From: an uncultured Porphyromonadaceae bacterium
Lineage (GTDB): Bacteria > Bacteroidota > Bacteroidia > Bacteroidales > Paludibacteraceae
Assembly (NCBI GenBank): GCA_949285425.1
Contig: CASEAJ010000047.1
Coordinates: 1-64,000, forward strand
Direction of reading: 5' to 3'
DNA length: 64,000 nt
The notes under the pieces are model-generated. The model saw only the letters and a program-made list of their open reading frames with translations. It searched no databases and was not told where the DNA came from. This document shows positions 44,619-53,881 of this stretch, one piece after another. The first letter of the stretch is position 1; every line of letters starts with the position of its first letter. Position numbers and translations under genes: made by a program.

Positions 44619-44853
44619 TACGACATCATGCCGATGGACCGATGACATTTTCCTTTTCCCTGAACTTGTTTCCGGCCAAGTGTTTGACTTCAGGTAGCTT
44701 TTCTCTGCCCGCATTCATAAGAATGTATCACCATACATCCTACATTTATTGTTATACAGCTAATATCCAATGAAATATTGTATCTTATGCCGAACTCGCG
44801 TATGGCTTGGAGACATTGGAATGTATGTGGATGTATGCTTTGATAAGCAACAA

Positions 44854-44894
44854 CGGGGCTGATTCGAAAATGAAAAACTTTCGAATCAGCCCCG
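44854..44894 (-). terminator. Terminator of metY
   Basis: On the minus strand CGGGGCTGATTCGAAA pairs perfectly with TTTCGAATCAGCCCCG around a nine-base loop and is followed by TTGTTGCTT. Confidence 0.8.
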
Positions 44895-44934
44895 TTATTG
44901 TTTGCCGTTACCGGTTTAGGGAGAATGGGTTTGT

Positions 44935-46218
44935 TTACGCTTTCTCCAAAGCCTGTTCTATGTCGGCAATGATGTCATTGACATTTTCTATCCCGACGGA
45001 AAAGCGTATGAGGTCGGGTTGTACGCCGGCAGCAATGAGTTGTTCGTCGGTTAGCTGGCGGTGGGTGTGACTGGCCGGGTGAAGCACGCAGGTGCGGGCA
45101 TCGGCCACATGGGTGACTATGGCAGCCAATTCAAGGGAGTCCATGAAACGTATGGCCGTTTCTCGTCCGCCTTTCAGACCGAATGTGACTACTCCGCACG
45201 AACCGTTAGGCATGTATTTTTGAGCCAGTGTGTGGTACTTGTCATTGGGAAGACCGCTGTAGTTTACCCAAGCCACTTTTTTGTGCTGTGAGAGATATTC
45301 GGCAACGGCTTGTGCGTTGCGGCAGTGTTGCTGCATGCGTAGATGCAGCGTTTCCAGCCCGATATTGAGCAGAAATGCGTTCTGTGGGGACTGTATGCTA
45401 CCAAGATCGCGCATGAGTTGTGCCGTTGCTTTTGTTATGTAGGCCATTTTTCCAAACGATTGGGTATAGGTCAGGCCATGATATGATTCATCGGGGGTAC
45501 ACAAGCCGGGAAATTTGTCGGCATTGGCTTCCCAATCGAAATTTCCACTGTCGATGATGGCTCCACCTACCGAGGTGGCATGTCCATCCATATATTTGGT
45601 AGTTGAATGTACAACAATGTCGGCACCCCATTCAAACGGGCGGCAATTGATGGGAGTCGGGAAGGTGTTGTCGACAATCAGTGGAACGCCATGTTTGTGA
45701 GCAATGCGGGCAAACTTTTCGATGTCGAGTATCTCTAACGTAGGATTGGAGATACTTTCGCCAAACAAGGCTTTGGTGTTGGGGCGGAATGCGGCATCGA
45801 TTTCATCTTCCGAAGCATCAGGGTTGACAAAACTGACCTCAATTCCCAGTTTTTTGAGTGTCACGGCAAAGAGGTTGAACGTGCCTCCATATATACATGA
45901 TGAACTGATGAAGTGATCACCAGCCTGGCAGATGTTGAAGATGGCGTAGAAATTGGCTGCTTGTCCGCTTGAGGTCAGCATGCCGGCTATGCCTCCTTCC
46001 AAGGCGGCTATTTTGGCGGCTACGGCATCGTTCGTCGGGTTTTGCAGGCGGGTGTAGAAATATCCGCTGTCTTCGAGGTCGAATAGTCTGGCCATCTGTT
46101 CACTGGTTTCATATTTGAATGTGGTACTTTGGTATATGGGCAATACGCGTGGTTCGCCTTTCTTGGGCTGCCAGCCTGCTTGTACGCAAAGCGTTTCTTT
46201 GCTCGGTTGTCTCTTCAT
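44935..46218 (-). CDS. metY: O-acetylhomoserine sulfhydrylase / aminocarboxypropyltransferase
   Basis: The start at 46218 (MKRQPSKETLCVQAGW) gives 427 residues, the usual length; the longer ORF upstream adds a sequence unlike the family. The PLP lysine lies in STTKYMDGHATSVGG near residue 207, with the YSTTKY-type context of Cys/Met metabolism PLP enzymes and LLNIGLETLHLRMQQH near 315. It replaces the acetyl group of O-acetylhomoserine with sulfide to make homocysteine. MetA at 49.1-50.0 kb, predicted to use acetyl-CoA, would supply the substrate. It ends convergently with the OmpA locus. Confidence 0.92.
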   Translation of the reverse strand: MKRQPSKETLCVQAGWQPKKGEPRVLPIYQSTTFKYETSEQMARLFDLEDSGYFYTRLQNPTNDAVAAKIAALEGGIAGMLTSSGQAANFYAIFNICQAGDHFISSSCIYGGTFNLFAVTLKKLGIEVSFVNPDASEDEIDAAFRPNTKALFGESISNPTLEILDIEKFARIAHKHGVPLIVDNTFPTPINCRPFEWGADIVVHSTTKYMDGHATSVGGAIIDSGNFDWEANADKFPGLCTPDESYHGLTYTQSFGKMAYITKATAQLMRDLGSIQSPQNAFLLNIGLETLHLRMQQHCRNAQAVAEYLSQHKKVAWVNYSGLPNDKYHTLAQKYMPNGSCGVVTFGLKGGRETAIRFMDSLELAAIVTHVADARTCVLHPASHTHRQLTDEQLIAAGVQPDLIRFSVGIENVNDIIADIEQALEKA

Positions 46219-46313
46219 AACGTTGCTAATGATTAATTGATAATAATATCCGTTGTCTTTTTTTCTAAATAGCAAATTTGTGTCCAACGGATGTCTATTG
46301 AAAATAATAACAA

Positions 46314-46365
46314 AATAGCTAACACTTAATAGGGGATAAATGTTCACTATTAGGTGTCAGCTATT
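46314..46365 (-). terminator. Terminator-like hairpin after the AspT/YidE-type gene
   Basis: On the minus strand AATAGCTGACACCTAATAG pairs with CTATTAAGTGTTAGCTATT (two G-U type positions), followed by TTGTTATTATTTT. It also lies in the leader region of metY, where it could act on transcription. Confidence 0.65.
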
Positions 46366-46396
46366 CTGTTTTCGTCTCTTTTTCTGTTGAATTATC

Positions 46397-48049
46397 CTAC
46401 AGGGTTATCAATACAAATATCTGTGCCAATAAAACCCGGAGGAACATAGTGAGCGGATATACCGTTGCGTAAGCGGTCGATTGTGCTTGTACGGGAGCAA
46501 GACCGTTGGCGAATTCCAATGCAGGAGGGTCGGTCATGGAGCCTGCTATACATCCGCATATCTTCAGATAGTTCATTTTCAGCAATCGTCCTATTATACT
46601 GGCCAGCATGATGGGGATGAATGTGATAAGCATTCCGTAGAGCATCCATTGTACACCTCCGTTCATGATGGTTTCGACAAATTTGCCCCCTGAAAGCAGT
46701 CCTACGCACGAGAGGAAAAGGATGATTCCCAATTCGCGCATGAAAAGGTTGGCACCTGGAGTCATGTAAAAATTAATCTTTCCGATTCTTCCTTTGTAGC
46801 CCAAAAGAATGGCAACCAATAGAGGTCCTCCGGCCAACCCCAATTTGGCGGGGGCTGGAAGTCCGGGCAGGAAGATAGGAATGCTGCCCAATATAACCCC
46901 CAGGAATATACCTAAGAACGTAGAGCTGATATTGGGTTTGGCAAGTTCTTTGATAGAATCGCCCAACTCTTGCCGTACATCTTCCAACACATCTTTCTGG
47001 CCGACGATTTTTACTGTATCACCCAATTCGAGTGTTGTGTGTAAGGTGGGGAGTATCTTTATGGCATTACGGTATATCCGGGTGATATTGGCCGGATAAC
47101 GACGGTAAATACCAATTTGTTCTATGGTTTTTCCTGCAATGTTATGTTTGGTTACGAGAACATTTATGGCAGCCAGGGGACCGCTTACTTCAACTTTATC
47201 CAATACTTGGACCTTGCCGATTTTTATTTCCAGATTCTTGATCATTTTTTCGGAAGAAACCCCGAAAAGGATATCTCCTTCTTGCAACACTTCCGAACCC
47301 GATGCAATGACTTCGCGCCCGTTCTTTCTCCGAATACGGGACACGGCCAATTCGCTGTCCATGATGTGGATGATGTGGTCAATATCTTGTCCTATCAGGT
47401 TGGAATTGGTTACTGTTATCTCAACGTTTTGCAATTGGGTGTCACCTCCTCCCAGTGCTTCGTTGTATTCTTTGACCTCCTTGTCAACTTTGATGCGGAA
47501 AAACAGGCGTACTAGCAACATTGTGAAAATAATGCCGATTACACCGAAAGGATAGGCCATGGCATAGGCCATACCGGTTTCGGCAGAAGAAACACCCTGT
47601 TCGGCCAATACAGACTGAGCGGCACCCAAACTTGGGGTGTTGGTTACAGCACCACTGAGTATGCCGACAACGACCGATGAAGGCAAGTCGGAAAACCTGT
47701 AAATTAAGTAGGCAATGGCGAAACCGCCCAATACGATACCTGCGGCCAACATGTTGAGTGTAAGCCCATCTTTCTTGAAGGAAGAAAGGAAGCGGGGACC
47801 CATGTCTATACCGATGCTGTAGACAAACAATATCAGTCCGAACTCTTGTACAAAATGTAGCACGTGTTCATCGATGGGAGCCCCCAAGTGAGTGATTAAT
47901 AGCCCACTGAACAAAACACCGGCAATGCCGAGCTTGATTTTTGCAATCTTCACTTTCCCTATCAAGACACCTAAAAACGCGGCCAGGCATAGGAAAATCA
48001 CCGTAGATGCGATGCTTTGCGTAGTGAAGAGGGTTTGTAAGAAATCCAT
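46397..48049 (-). CDS. AspT/YidE/YbjL-type transporter with TrkA-C domains
   Basis: This 550-residue membrane protein has two blocks of five to six hydrophobic helices (about 5-190 and 385-550) flanking two cytoplasmic TrkA-C-like domains (about 205-375; LQNVEITVTNSNLIGQ, EVLQEGDILFGVSS, TLELGDTVKIVGQ). This is the layout of the aspartate-alanine antiporter superfamily. Repeated helices (GAVTNTPSLGAAQ, AGSMTDPPALEFANG) are the family's duplicated motif. The transported solute is not determined by sequence. It has its own -7 box far upstream. Confidence 0.85.
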   Translation of the reverse strand: MDFLQTLFTTQSIASTVIFLCLAAFLGVLIGKVKIAKIKLGIAGVLFSGLLITHLGAPIDEHVLHFVQEFGLILFVYSIGIDMGPRFLSSFKKDGLTLNMLAAGIVLGGFAIAYLIYRFSDLPSSVVVGILSGAVTNTPSLGAAQSVLAEQGVSSAETGMAYAMAYPFGVIGIIFTMLLVRLFFRIKVDKEVKEYNEALGGGDTQLQNVEITVTNSNLIGQDIDHIIHIMDSELAVSRIRRKNGREVIASGSEVLQEGDILFGVSSEKMIKNLEIKIGKVQVLDKVEVSGPLAAINVLVTKHNIAGKTIEQIGIYRRYPANITRIYRNAIKILPTLHTTLELGDTVKIVGQKDVLEDVRQELGDSIKELAKPNISSTFLGIFLGVILGSIPIFLPGLPAPAKLGLAGGPLLVAILLGYKGRIGKINFYMTPGANLFMRELGIILFLSCVGLLSGGKFVETIMNGGVQWMLYGMLITFIPIMLASIIGRLLKMNYLKICGCIAGSMTDPPALEFANGLAPVQAQSTAYATVYPLTMFLRVLLAQIFVLITL

Positions 48050-48491
48050 TTGTTTATAATAACAGTTTAAATTTTATATTAGTTCTATTTGTCGTATGTT
48101 TTTCGGGGTTGTGTCTTTATTTGTCTTGGTTTGTATGGCAAAAACACCTTTTTTACAAGAAAGGCAAAAAATGTTTTGTATACAAGCTTTATTTTCAATA
48201 AATTGTTCTTAATTTATCCTGTTTTTTAATGATTTGCAAAGGTACATTCTTACGTTGGAAAAAAAAAGTATTTCAATAAAAACATTGTGGGAATTTTACA
48301 ATACAATTTGTTCGTTTTTCTATGTAGTTGTTTTGTCATCAGGGATGGTTGCGAAGATTATCTTGAAAGAAAACGTTTTTGATAGAAGTTGTATGATGAA
48401 TTATAAGACTTGGGTGAGGTGCAAATCTGGAATAGGAGAGGATGAACCGGTTTTTACGGTTTTGTAAGGCCGTGAATGTTTGTTGTGATGT
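48050..48491. other. AT-rich intergenic region
   Basis: The region carries a -7 box TACCTTTG on the minus strand at 48237-48244, which would give the transporter gene a leader of about 190 bases. The 77-residue plus-strand ORF at 48234-48467 lacks a promoter and family resemblance and is not called. No hairpin or array seen. Confidence 0.5.
48237..48244 (-). promoter_or_regulatory. -7 box of the AspT/YidE-type gene
   Basis: TACCTTTG on the minus strand fits TAnnTTTG; no -33 TTG at the right distance. Confidence 0.4.
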
Positions 48492-49085
48492 TTAGCGTTG
48501 TACGTCTTTATCGGAAGTCTGTTTTGCTTGATTTCTCCCAGCCGATAACCGTTGCATGCTGAATTCGCAACCGCAGTATTGTTGGTTGTAAAATCTGTTT
48601 TCGGCCAGCAGAATACGGCGGCGTTCGCTCAAACCGTCCTTACGCCAGTCCTTTTCCCAAAATTCCACATCGGGGAAAAGTGCTGCGGCTGCATGTCCGG
48701 CTTCTGCAATCTGGTCCAGACTTTTCCAGCGGGAGGATGCCAGTGTGGTGGCAAATCGGCGGAAACCGTTTTCGTGTGCGTAGCGGGCTGTGGCCGACAG
48801 CCGCATTTGGAAACATTGCAGGCAACGCTTGCCCCGTTCGGGTTCTTGTTCCAAGCCAGTGGTGCATTCAAGCCATTTTCCGTGATTGTAGTCGGCATCG
48901 ACCATCTCCAGACCTAATGAGCGGGCATAACGCGAACATTCCGACTTGCGGATTTCATATTCTTCCAATGGAAAAATGTTCGGATTGTAATAAAACAGGG
49001 TAGGGCGGATGTCGTTGGCCAACAGCCATTCTATAATGGCTGCGGAGCAAGGCGCGCAACAGGTATGTAACAACAGGGTTTGCAT
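48492..49085 (-). CDS. queH: Epoxyqueuosine reductase QueH
   Basis: This 197-residue protein has the Cys pattern of QueH (former DUF208): HTCCAPCS at residue 7, RGKRCLQCFQMRL near 83 and YCGCEFS near 172, expected to hold an iron-sulfur cluster and a second metal. It reduces epoxyqueuosine to queuosine in tRNA. It ends the apparent porin - solute-binding protein - metA - queH operon, starting 15 bp after metA. Confidence 0.9.
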   Translation of the reverse strand: MQTLLLHTCCAPCSAAIIEWLLANDIRPTLFYYNPNIFPLEEYEIRKSECSRYARSLGLEMVDADYNHGKWLECTTGLEQEPERGKRCLQCFQMRLSATARYAHENGFRRFATTLASSRWKSLDQIAEAGHAAAALFPDVEFWEKDWRKDGLSERRRILLAENRFYNQQYCGCEFSMQRLSAGRNQAKQTSDKDVQR

Positions 49086-49100
49086 GTGATGGACGTTTTT

Positions 49101-50018
49101 TTATTTGATATCCTCCAACTTGTAGGGTGTTTCCTGATAGACAAAGTAATTGAGCCAGTTGGTAAACAACAGATTGGCATGGCTTCGCCAGCGTACCAGC
49201 GGCTTGTTGTCGGGGTTGTCGTCCCGATAGTAGTTGCATGGAGGGTCAATAGGCAGTCCCTTTTGCAGGTCGCGCTTGTATTCCGTATCGAGTGTGTAGG
49301 GGGAGTATTCGGAGTGTCCGGTGATGAAAAATTCGCGCCCGTTCCGTCCCATGACCATGTACACACCAGCTTCCGGTGACTCGGACAAAAGAGTAAGTGC
49401 TTTTACCTGGCGAATGTCGCTGGCCTTGACTTCGCTGTGACGGCTGTGAGGTACATAGAAAACATCATCGAATCCACGGAATATAGGATTTAACGGTGTG
49501 AGAATCGTGTGTTGGAATACACCGAACATCTTTTTTTCAAGCGGATATTTCGGGATGCCGTAGTAATGGTATAATCCCGCTTGTGCAGCCCAGCAAATAT
49601 ACATGGTTGAAGTGACATGTGTGCGTGCCCAGTCGAAAGTGACGGTAAGTTCATTCCAATAATTAACCTCTTCGAAGTCCAGTTGTTCAACAGGTGCACC
49701 GGTGATAATCATGCCATCATAATTACAGTGTTTTATTTGTTCGAAAGTCTTGTAGAATGTGAGCATGTGTTCTATCGGGGTGTTTTTCGACTGATGGCTT
49801 CCCATTTGCAGAAAATCTATTTCTATCTGTAAAGGTGAGTTTGACAGCAACCGTATCAAATCGGTTTCCGTCATGATTTTTAATGGCATGAGGTTGAGAA
49901 CGAGTAATTTCAGCGGACGGATGTCTTGTCCGGATGCACGTTCGGAGTCCATGACGAAAATGTTCTCTTTTCGCAAGATTTCAACGGCGGGCAATTTTTT
50001 GGGTATATTTACCGGCAT
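49101..50018 (-). CDS. metA: Homoserine O-acyltransferase MetA (acetyl type predicted)
   Basis: This 305-residue protein is of normal MetA length. The catalytic Cys142 is in YICWAAQ, His near 235 in GHSEYSP and Glu nearby complete the family's active site. Position 111 is Glu (GAPVEQLDFEEVNYW); in bacterial MetA proteins Glu111 marks acetyl-CoA use and Gly111 succinyl-CoA use. O-acetylhomoserine made here fits the O-acetylhomoserine sulfhydrylase MetY encoded nearby. Automatic annotation would usually call it homoserine O-succinyltransferase. Confidence 0.92.
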   Translation of the reverse strand: MPVNIPKKLPAVEILRKENIFVMDSERASGQDIRPLKLLVLNLMPLKIMTETDLIRLLSNSPLQIEIDFLQMGSHQSKNTPIEHMLTFYKTFEQIKHCNYDGMIITGAPVEQLDFEEVNYWNELTVTFDWARTHVTSTMYICWAAQAGLYHYYGIPKYPLEKKMFGVFQHTILTPLNPIFRGFDDVFYVPHSRHSEVKASDIRQVKALTLLSESPEAGVYMVMGRNGREFFITGHSEYSPYTLDTEYKRDLQKGLPIDPPCNYYRDDNPDNKPLVRWRSHANLLFTNWLNYFVYQETPYKLEDIK

Positions 50019-50042
50019 AGTTGCTTGTTGTTTATAAGTGTG

Positions 50043-50870
50043 TCAATAATACTTTCTGTATAACGTCCAGTAGTCGTTGCTACCGATAAACTTGTCGAGA
50101 AAATTGTTGAGTTGTTCCAACAAGGCTGTCGAATGTGAATTGACAACCCAGCTGTAGGGTTGTTGCAGGCTGACTGGGAGCGATACATCGATATTCTGAT
50201 ATTGCATTCTCAGCTTGCGGGCCTGTTGTTCCATGCAGATGGTCTGCTTTATTGTCCCTTCGGAAACTTGTGCAACGAGTCTTTCGGGAGTTGTGTTGTC
50301 TGTTTCGAAAATGTGTATGGTGCCGGCTATTTCATCCGATAAATGCAGCAGACGCATGCGATGGGGTGAGTGGGTGGGTATAAAAATGGAGTCTCCAGCC
50401 AGTTCGTATTGTTTTTTGACAAGGGTGTTGGCCGTTGGGCCAATGCGCTGTACAAGCATTTGTCGTGAGTGAAGCAACGGTTGGGTAAAGGAAACCTTTC
50501 CCGACCATTGTGTGGTGACAGGCGTGTATTCGGCAATGAGGTCATAGCGTCCGGCCATGAGTCCGGTGATGCAATGCAGAAAATCGTTGTTCAGTGTGAT
50601 ATCTAGTTTGACTCCGACACTGTCGGCGAATGCTTTGAGAATTTCATATTGCAAACCGGTGAGGGAGTCGTTCCCTATGCGGGTAATGCCGAGAGTACTG
50701 TTTTCCGATACGATTCGCAACGTGCCTTTTTGTATGATTTCATCCAGTGTCCTGAAACCATGCCTGCTGTTGTGTGTGACCGTCACTTGTATCAGGACAA
50801 TCGACAGCAACAGGAGCAGGCCTCCGATGGTGAATGCAGTTGTGTGTTGGCGGATTTTCATAGGACTCAA
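50043..50870 (-). CDS. Periplasmic solute-binding (SBP_bac_3-like) protein
   Basis: This 275-residue protein has one N-terminal hydrophobic segment (GGLLLLLSIVLIQV) serving as signal peptide or membrane anchor, then an amino-acid-binding fold: LDEIIQKGTLRIVSENS, GLQYEILKAFADSVGVKLDI, LMAGRYDLIAEYTPVT, VSFTQPLL. It resembles the N-terminal half of MltF but has no lytic transglycosylase domain. No ABC permease or ATPase is adjacent. It overlaps the porin gene by 4 bp and precedes metA by 24 bp. It may sense or present a small ligand; function is open. Confidence 0.8.
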   Translation of the reverse strand: MSPMKIRQHTTAFTIGGLLLLLSIVLIQVTVTHNSRHGFRTLDEIIQKGTLRIVSENSTLGITRIGNDSLTGLQYEILKAFADSVGVKLDITLNNDFLHCITGLMAGRYDLIAEYTPVTTQWSGKVSFTQPLLHSRQMLVQRIGPTANTLVKKQYELAGDSIFIPTHSPHRMRLLHLSDEIAGTIHIFETDNTTPERLVAQVSEGTIKQTICMEQQARKLRMQYQNIDVSLPVSLQQPYSWVVNSHSTALLEQLNNFLDKFIGSNDYWTLYRKYY

Positions 50871-52777
50871 TTATAAAAATTCCACGAGATACCTATGCGG
50901 AAAGTTGCTGGGTTAATCGGGTAGTTTGGCATGGAGAAATAATCTCCTTCCATGAACAGCTGGTTGAAGTGATAGTATTTTATGAAGAAACGTACTTGCT
51001 TCAGATGAAAATTCAAGTAAGCGTTCATAACCGGATAGTTACCTATCTTAACATCATCTTGTATGAAAAACAGTCCGGTGGCTGGCATGTAACTGGGGGC
51101 ATAGTAGGCGGTGTGGTAACGCAGGTCGACTCCGAACTGCACATCGAGCACTTTGAACCATTGGTCCAGATAGTAAAGATTGTGATATAGCGTCAGCGTG
51201 GGCAACGGCAGTATCTCGGGACGGGAACTGAGTTGGTACACTACATTGTTTTCCAGAAAAAACTTGCCAAGCCGGAAATCTTGTCGCAGGTTGGCGGCAA
51301 GCACCTGGATACTGCCATCGGCTTGGCGCGGCATGCCTTCCAGGTCGTAGTAAATGTGGTTGCTTACGTTTTCAAACGTAACATCCAAATGGGTTCGTTT
51401 GGTTGGAATAGCGAGTGTTCCTCCTATCTGGGTCCGGTAAGTCCGGTTGAAGTCATTGTTCCAGCGGAAATGGTTTGAACTGTATTGTTGCTGGAAGAAC
51501 GAAGGACTTTCGTTGCTCATGGCTCCTTTGGCAGTAATGGTTACACTGTCGCGCCACAGGCGGAAAAAGCCGCTGAGATTGCCGGTCAGTTTGAAATCGC
51601 CTGCCTGAGCTCCCAATACATCCAGTTCGGCGTTGATGTTGTATTTGATGTGCGTACCCTGCTGTTTGGACAAAACTCCTCCTACTTTCGTGCGGCTGCG
51701 GTTGACCCGTTGCAATGTCGAGGAATCGCTCATGAGGGTATAGCGTTCGATGTCATTTGACAAATAGGCTGTAAGTCCGAATTGCATCCATTTGTTGAAT
51801 TCTTCCTCGATACTTACAGATACGGTGTTCGAAATGGTTTGCAGGGCGGCAGTGTCGCGGGTTGTTGTCGCGGAATAATAAGTGTTGGTGTAAAAGGCTG
51901 TATCGGCGGTTTGTTCCAGATAGCGTTTCCGCTCGTCAGACAGTTTCAAGGTATGGGCAAAACGTGTAACGGGAACGAAGTCGACCCGAACCGAATCTTC
52001 GCTCACCTGTACCTTCCGTTCGAATCCGAGGCTGTAGCTGTGGTTGTATATAAATGCGTTGTAGCGGTAGCCGGAATAGCCAGGACCTTGCAGGCGGGTA
52101 GGGAGTGTCTTGGGATCGTTCAGGTTGTTGTTATGCAAATCGGCGGCATTCAGCAACCCTCCGTTTTCATAGTTATCCATTTTGTTGAACATGATGGCTC
52201 CCGATGCGCTGTACCGGCGGCCATCGTAACTGGCGAACACGTTTCCCGACAATCGTTTGGTGGACTGGTTCTCATATTCTCCAATGGCTCGTGTGTAATC
52301 CAGTTTGGCACCGAAGTTCAGCCGTTTGTTAGCATTGGCAGTAAAGAGAAACTTGACGTTGTCCTCGTCACGGAAGTTGACCGCTACGCCTCCCAAATAC
52401 TCGAGCATGCTGTAAGGCCCTTTTGTGTTGTAAAAAGTCACGTTCTCGGGGCGCGTAATGTACGGATCATACGCATCGGCAAAGATAAAAGGGGTATTGA
52501 ATGGACGTGTAAAGTACAACTTTGACTGTAGGGGCGAGCCCAGGTTGCCGTTGAACGAATTGGCAATGCTGTAACGGTCGATTGTGTTTACGTCTTGAAA
52601 ATTGACATGTGCCGTGTCGGTAGGAATGGTATCGGCGATGGCAATAGGCGACACGACATGCCATGCTTTGATATCGTGCCCCGTATTCTTTTTGATGGAT
52701 GTAGGGGCAGGTTCTTGTGCCAAGGCCGAAACCACGGCGACACACATGCATATGTATAGTAATGACAATTTCTTCAC
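50867..52777 (-). CDS. Bacteroidota putative porin
   Basis: This 636-residue protein has a signal peptide ending VVSALAQ and long beta-rich sequence typical of the Bacteroidota 'putative porin' family (NSFNGNLGSPLQSKLYFTRP, TFYNTKGPYSMLEYLGG, ANANKRLNFGAKLDYTRAIGEY; end FRIGISWNFYN). The final aromatic residues suit insertion by BAM. It leads the operon with the solute-binding protein, metA and queH. Its solute is unknown. Confidence 0.85.
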   Translation of the reverse strand: MKKLSLLYICMCVAVVSALAQEPAPTSIKKNTGHDIKAWHVVSPIAIADTIPTDTAHVNFQDVNTIDRYSIANSFNGNLGSPLQSKLYFTRPFNTPFIFADAYDPYITRPENVTFYNTKGPYSMLEYLGGVAVNFRDEDNVKFLFTANANKRLNFGAKLDYTRAIGEYENQSTKRLSGNVFASYDGRRYSASGAIMFNKMDNYENGGLLNAADLHNNNLNDPKTLPTRLQGPGYSGYRYNAFIYNHSYSLGFERKVQVSEDSVRVDFVPVTRFAHTLKLSDERKRYLEQTADTAFYTNTYYSATTTRDTAALQTISNTVSVSIEEEFNKWMQFGLTAYLSNDIERYTLMSDSSTLQRVNRSRTKVGGVLSKQQGTHIKYNINAELDVLGAQAGDFKLTGNLSGFFRLWRDSVTITAKGAMSNESPSFFQQQYSSNHFRWNNDFNRTYRTQIGGTLAIPTKRTHLDVTFENVSNHIYYDLEGMPRQADGSIQVLAANLRQDFRLGKFFLENNVVYQLSSRPEILPLPTLTLYHNLYYLDQWFKVLDVQFGVDLRYHTAYYAPSYMPATGLFFIQDDVKIGNYPVMNAYLNFHLKQVRFFIKYYHFNQLFMEGDYFSMPNYPINPATFRIGISWNFYN

Positions 52778-52785
52778 AACGGGGA

Positions 52786-52793
52786 CAAAGATA
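52786..52793 (-). promoter_or_regulatory. -7 box immediately before the porin start
   Basis: TATCTTTG on the minus strand lies only eight bases before the ATG, so the mRNA would have almost no leader. Direct repeats GAGTTAC at 52806 and 52813 lie just upstream. Confidence 0.45.
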
Positions 52794-52879
52794 GTAAATA
52801 GTTATGAGTTACGAGTTACGAGCCGTGAGATTTCTGTTGGGCAGTTCGTTGCTTGGGCAATAGGAACATATATGAAAGT

Positions 52880-52924
52880 ACAAGGGTCGTCAGGCGAATT
52901 TAATTTCACTTTGACGACCCTTGT
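52880..52924. terminator. Hairpin terminator after lgt
   Basis: ACAAGGGTCGTCA and TGACGACCCTTGT form a perfect 13-bp stem with a 19-base loop; the T-run on the minus side is weak (ACTTTCAT). Confidence 0.6.
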
Positions 52925-52942
52925 GCATTATGTTTTTGGGGG

Positions 52943-53851
52943 TTATTTCTTCCTCTCGGTGCTTGTTGTCTTTTCGTCGGTCATTTTCTTTCGGCTGTTC
53001 CGCACAATTAGCCACACTCCCCAGATAATGAACGGTACACTGAGCCATTGCCCCATGTTGAGCAACATGTTGTCTTCGAAAGTTTCCTGGTTCCATTTGA
53101 TGAATTCAAGCAGGAAGCGTGTGCCGAAAATGCCGATAAGGAATACACCGAAAATCATTCCGGGTTTCTTGGCCGCATTCGTCTTCCAATACATTCGCCA
53201 AATGATGACAAACGTTATGATGCAGTATAGCATTTCATATATTTGCGTGGGATGGCAGGGCAATTCGCCGGCTCCTCCCTGGTCGAGAGGCAAATGCCAT
53301 TGGTAGTCTCGGATGAAATTGAAGCCCCACGGCATGGTGGTCGGCCCGCCGTATATTTCCGAATTCATCAGATTGCCCAACCGGATGAAAGCTCCACCGA
53401 TGGCAACTCCTATCACAAGACGGTCGAGTATGTACAGATAACCGGTGTGCGTTACCCGGGTGTTGTACAAGTACATGGCTATGAGCAGACCAAACGCACC
53501 TCCATGACTGGAGAGTCCTCCATGCCAAATGTAAAGCAGCTCCCACGGATGTGTGAGGTATGGATTGCCATAGCGGAACGTGATGCCCAGCAGTTTGACC
53601 GGTTCTTCAAGCAGATGCCATTCGTAGAAGAAACAGTGACCGAGACGTGCTCCCACTATCAGTCCGATAGTACCGTACATGAACAACTTGTCGGCCCACG
53701 CTTCGGGACGGTTTTCGTGCTTGTATGTCTTTTTGACGATTTCCCAAGCTACCAGAATGGCGGTCGCCCACAGCAGACCGTACCAGCGTACGGATAGCGG
53801 TCCGATGCTGAATATTTCCGGATCGACGTTCCAGGTTATAAAGTTTATCAT
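52943..53851 (-). CDS. lgt: Prolipoprotein diacylglyceryl transferase
   Basis: This 302-residue membrane protein has about seven hydrophobic helices and the Lgt signature region (FIRLGNLMNSEIYGGPT), plus the conserved GARLGHCFFYEW. It transfers diacylglycerol from phosphatidylglycerol to the lipobox Cys of prolipoproteins, such as the several lipoproteins encoded in this window. It follows secA on the minus strand after a 72-bp gap that contains a perfect 36-bp palindrome. The tail is basic (KKMTDEKTTSTERKK). Confidence 0.95.
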   Translation of the reverse strand: MINFITWNVDPEIFSIGPLSVRWYGLLWATAILVAWEIVKKTYKHENRPEAWADKLFMYGTIGLIVGARLGHCFFYEWHLLEEPVKLLGITFRYGNPYLTHPWELLYIWHGGLSSHGGAFGLLIAMYLYNTRVTHTGYLYILDRLVIGVAIGGAFIRLGNLMNSEIYGGPTTMPWGFNFIRDYQWHLPLDQGGAGELPCHPTQIYEMLYCIITFVIIWRMYWKTNAAKKPGMIFGVFLIGIFGTRFLLEFIKWNQETFEDNMLLNMGQWLSVPFIIWGVWLIVRNSRKKMTDEKTTSTERKK

Positions 53852-53881
53852 TGCGGAGTTAATAGGTTGTTTTGTTGTTTA

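Noticed and set aside
46219-46347. 43-residue N-terminal extension of MetY
   Set aside because: The extension is unlike the family and the ATG at 46218 gives the usual N-terminus and length.
46219-46396. SAM-sensing riboswitch upstream of metY
   Set aside because: A long hairpin is present at 46314-46365, but I could not identify the conserved core of a SAM riboswitch; it works better as the terminator of the upstream gene.
48234-48467. 77-residue plus-strand ORF
   Set aside because: Low-complexity AT-rich sequence, overlaps the opposite-strand promoter, no recognizable domain.
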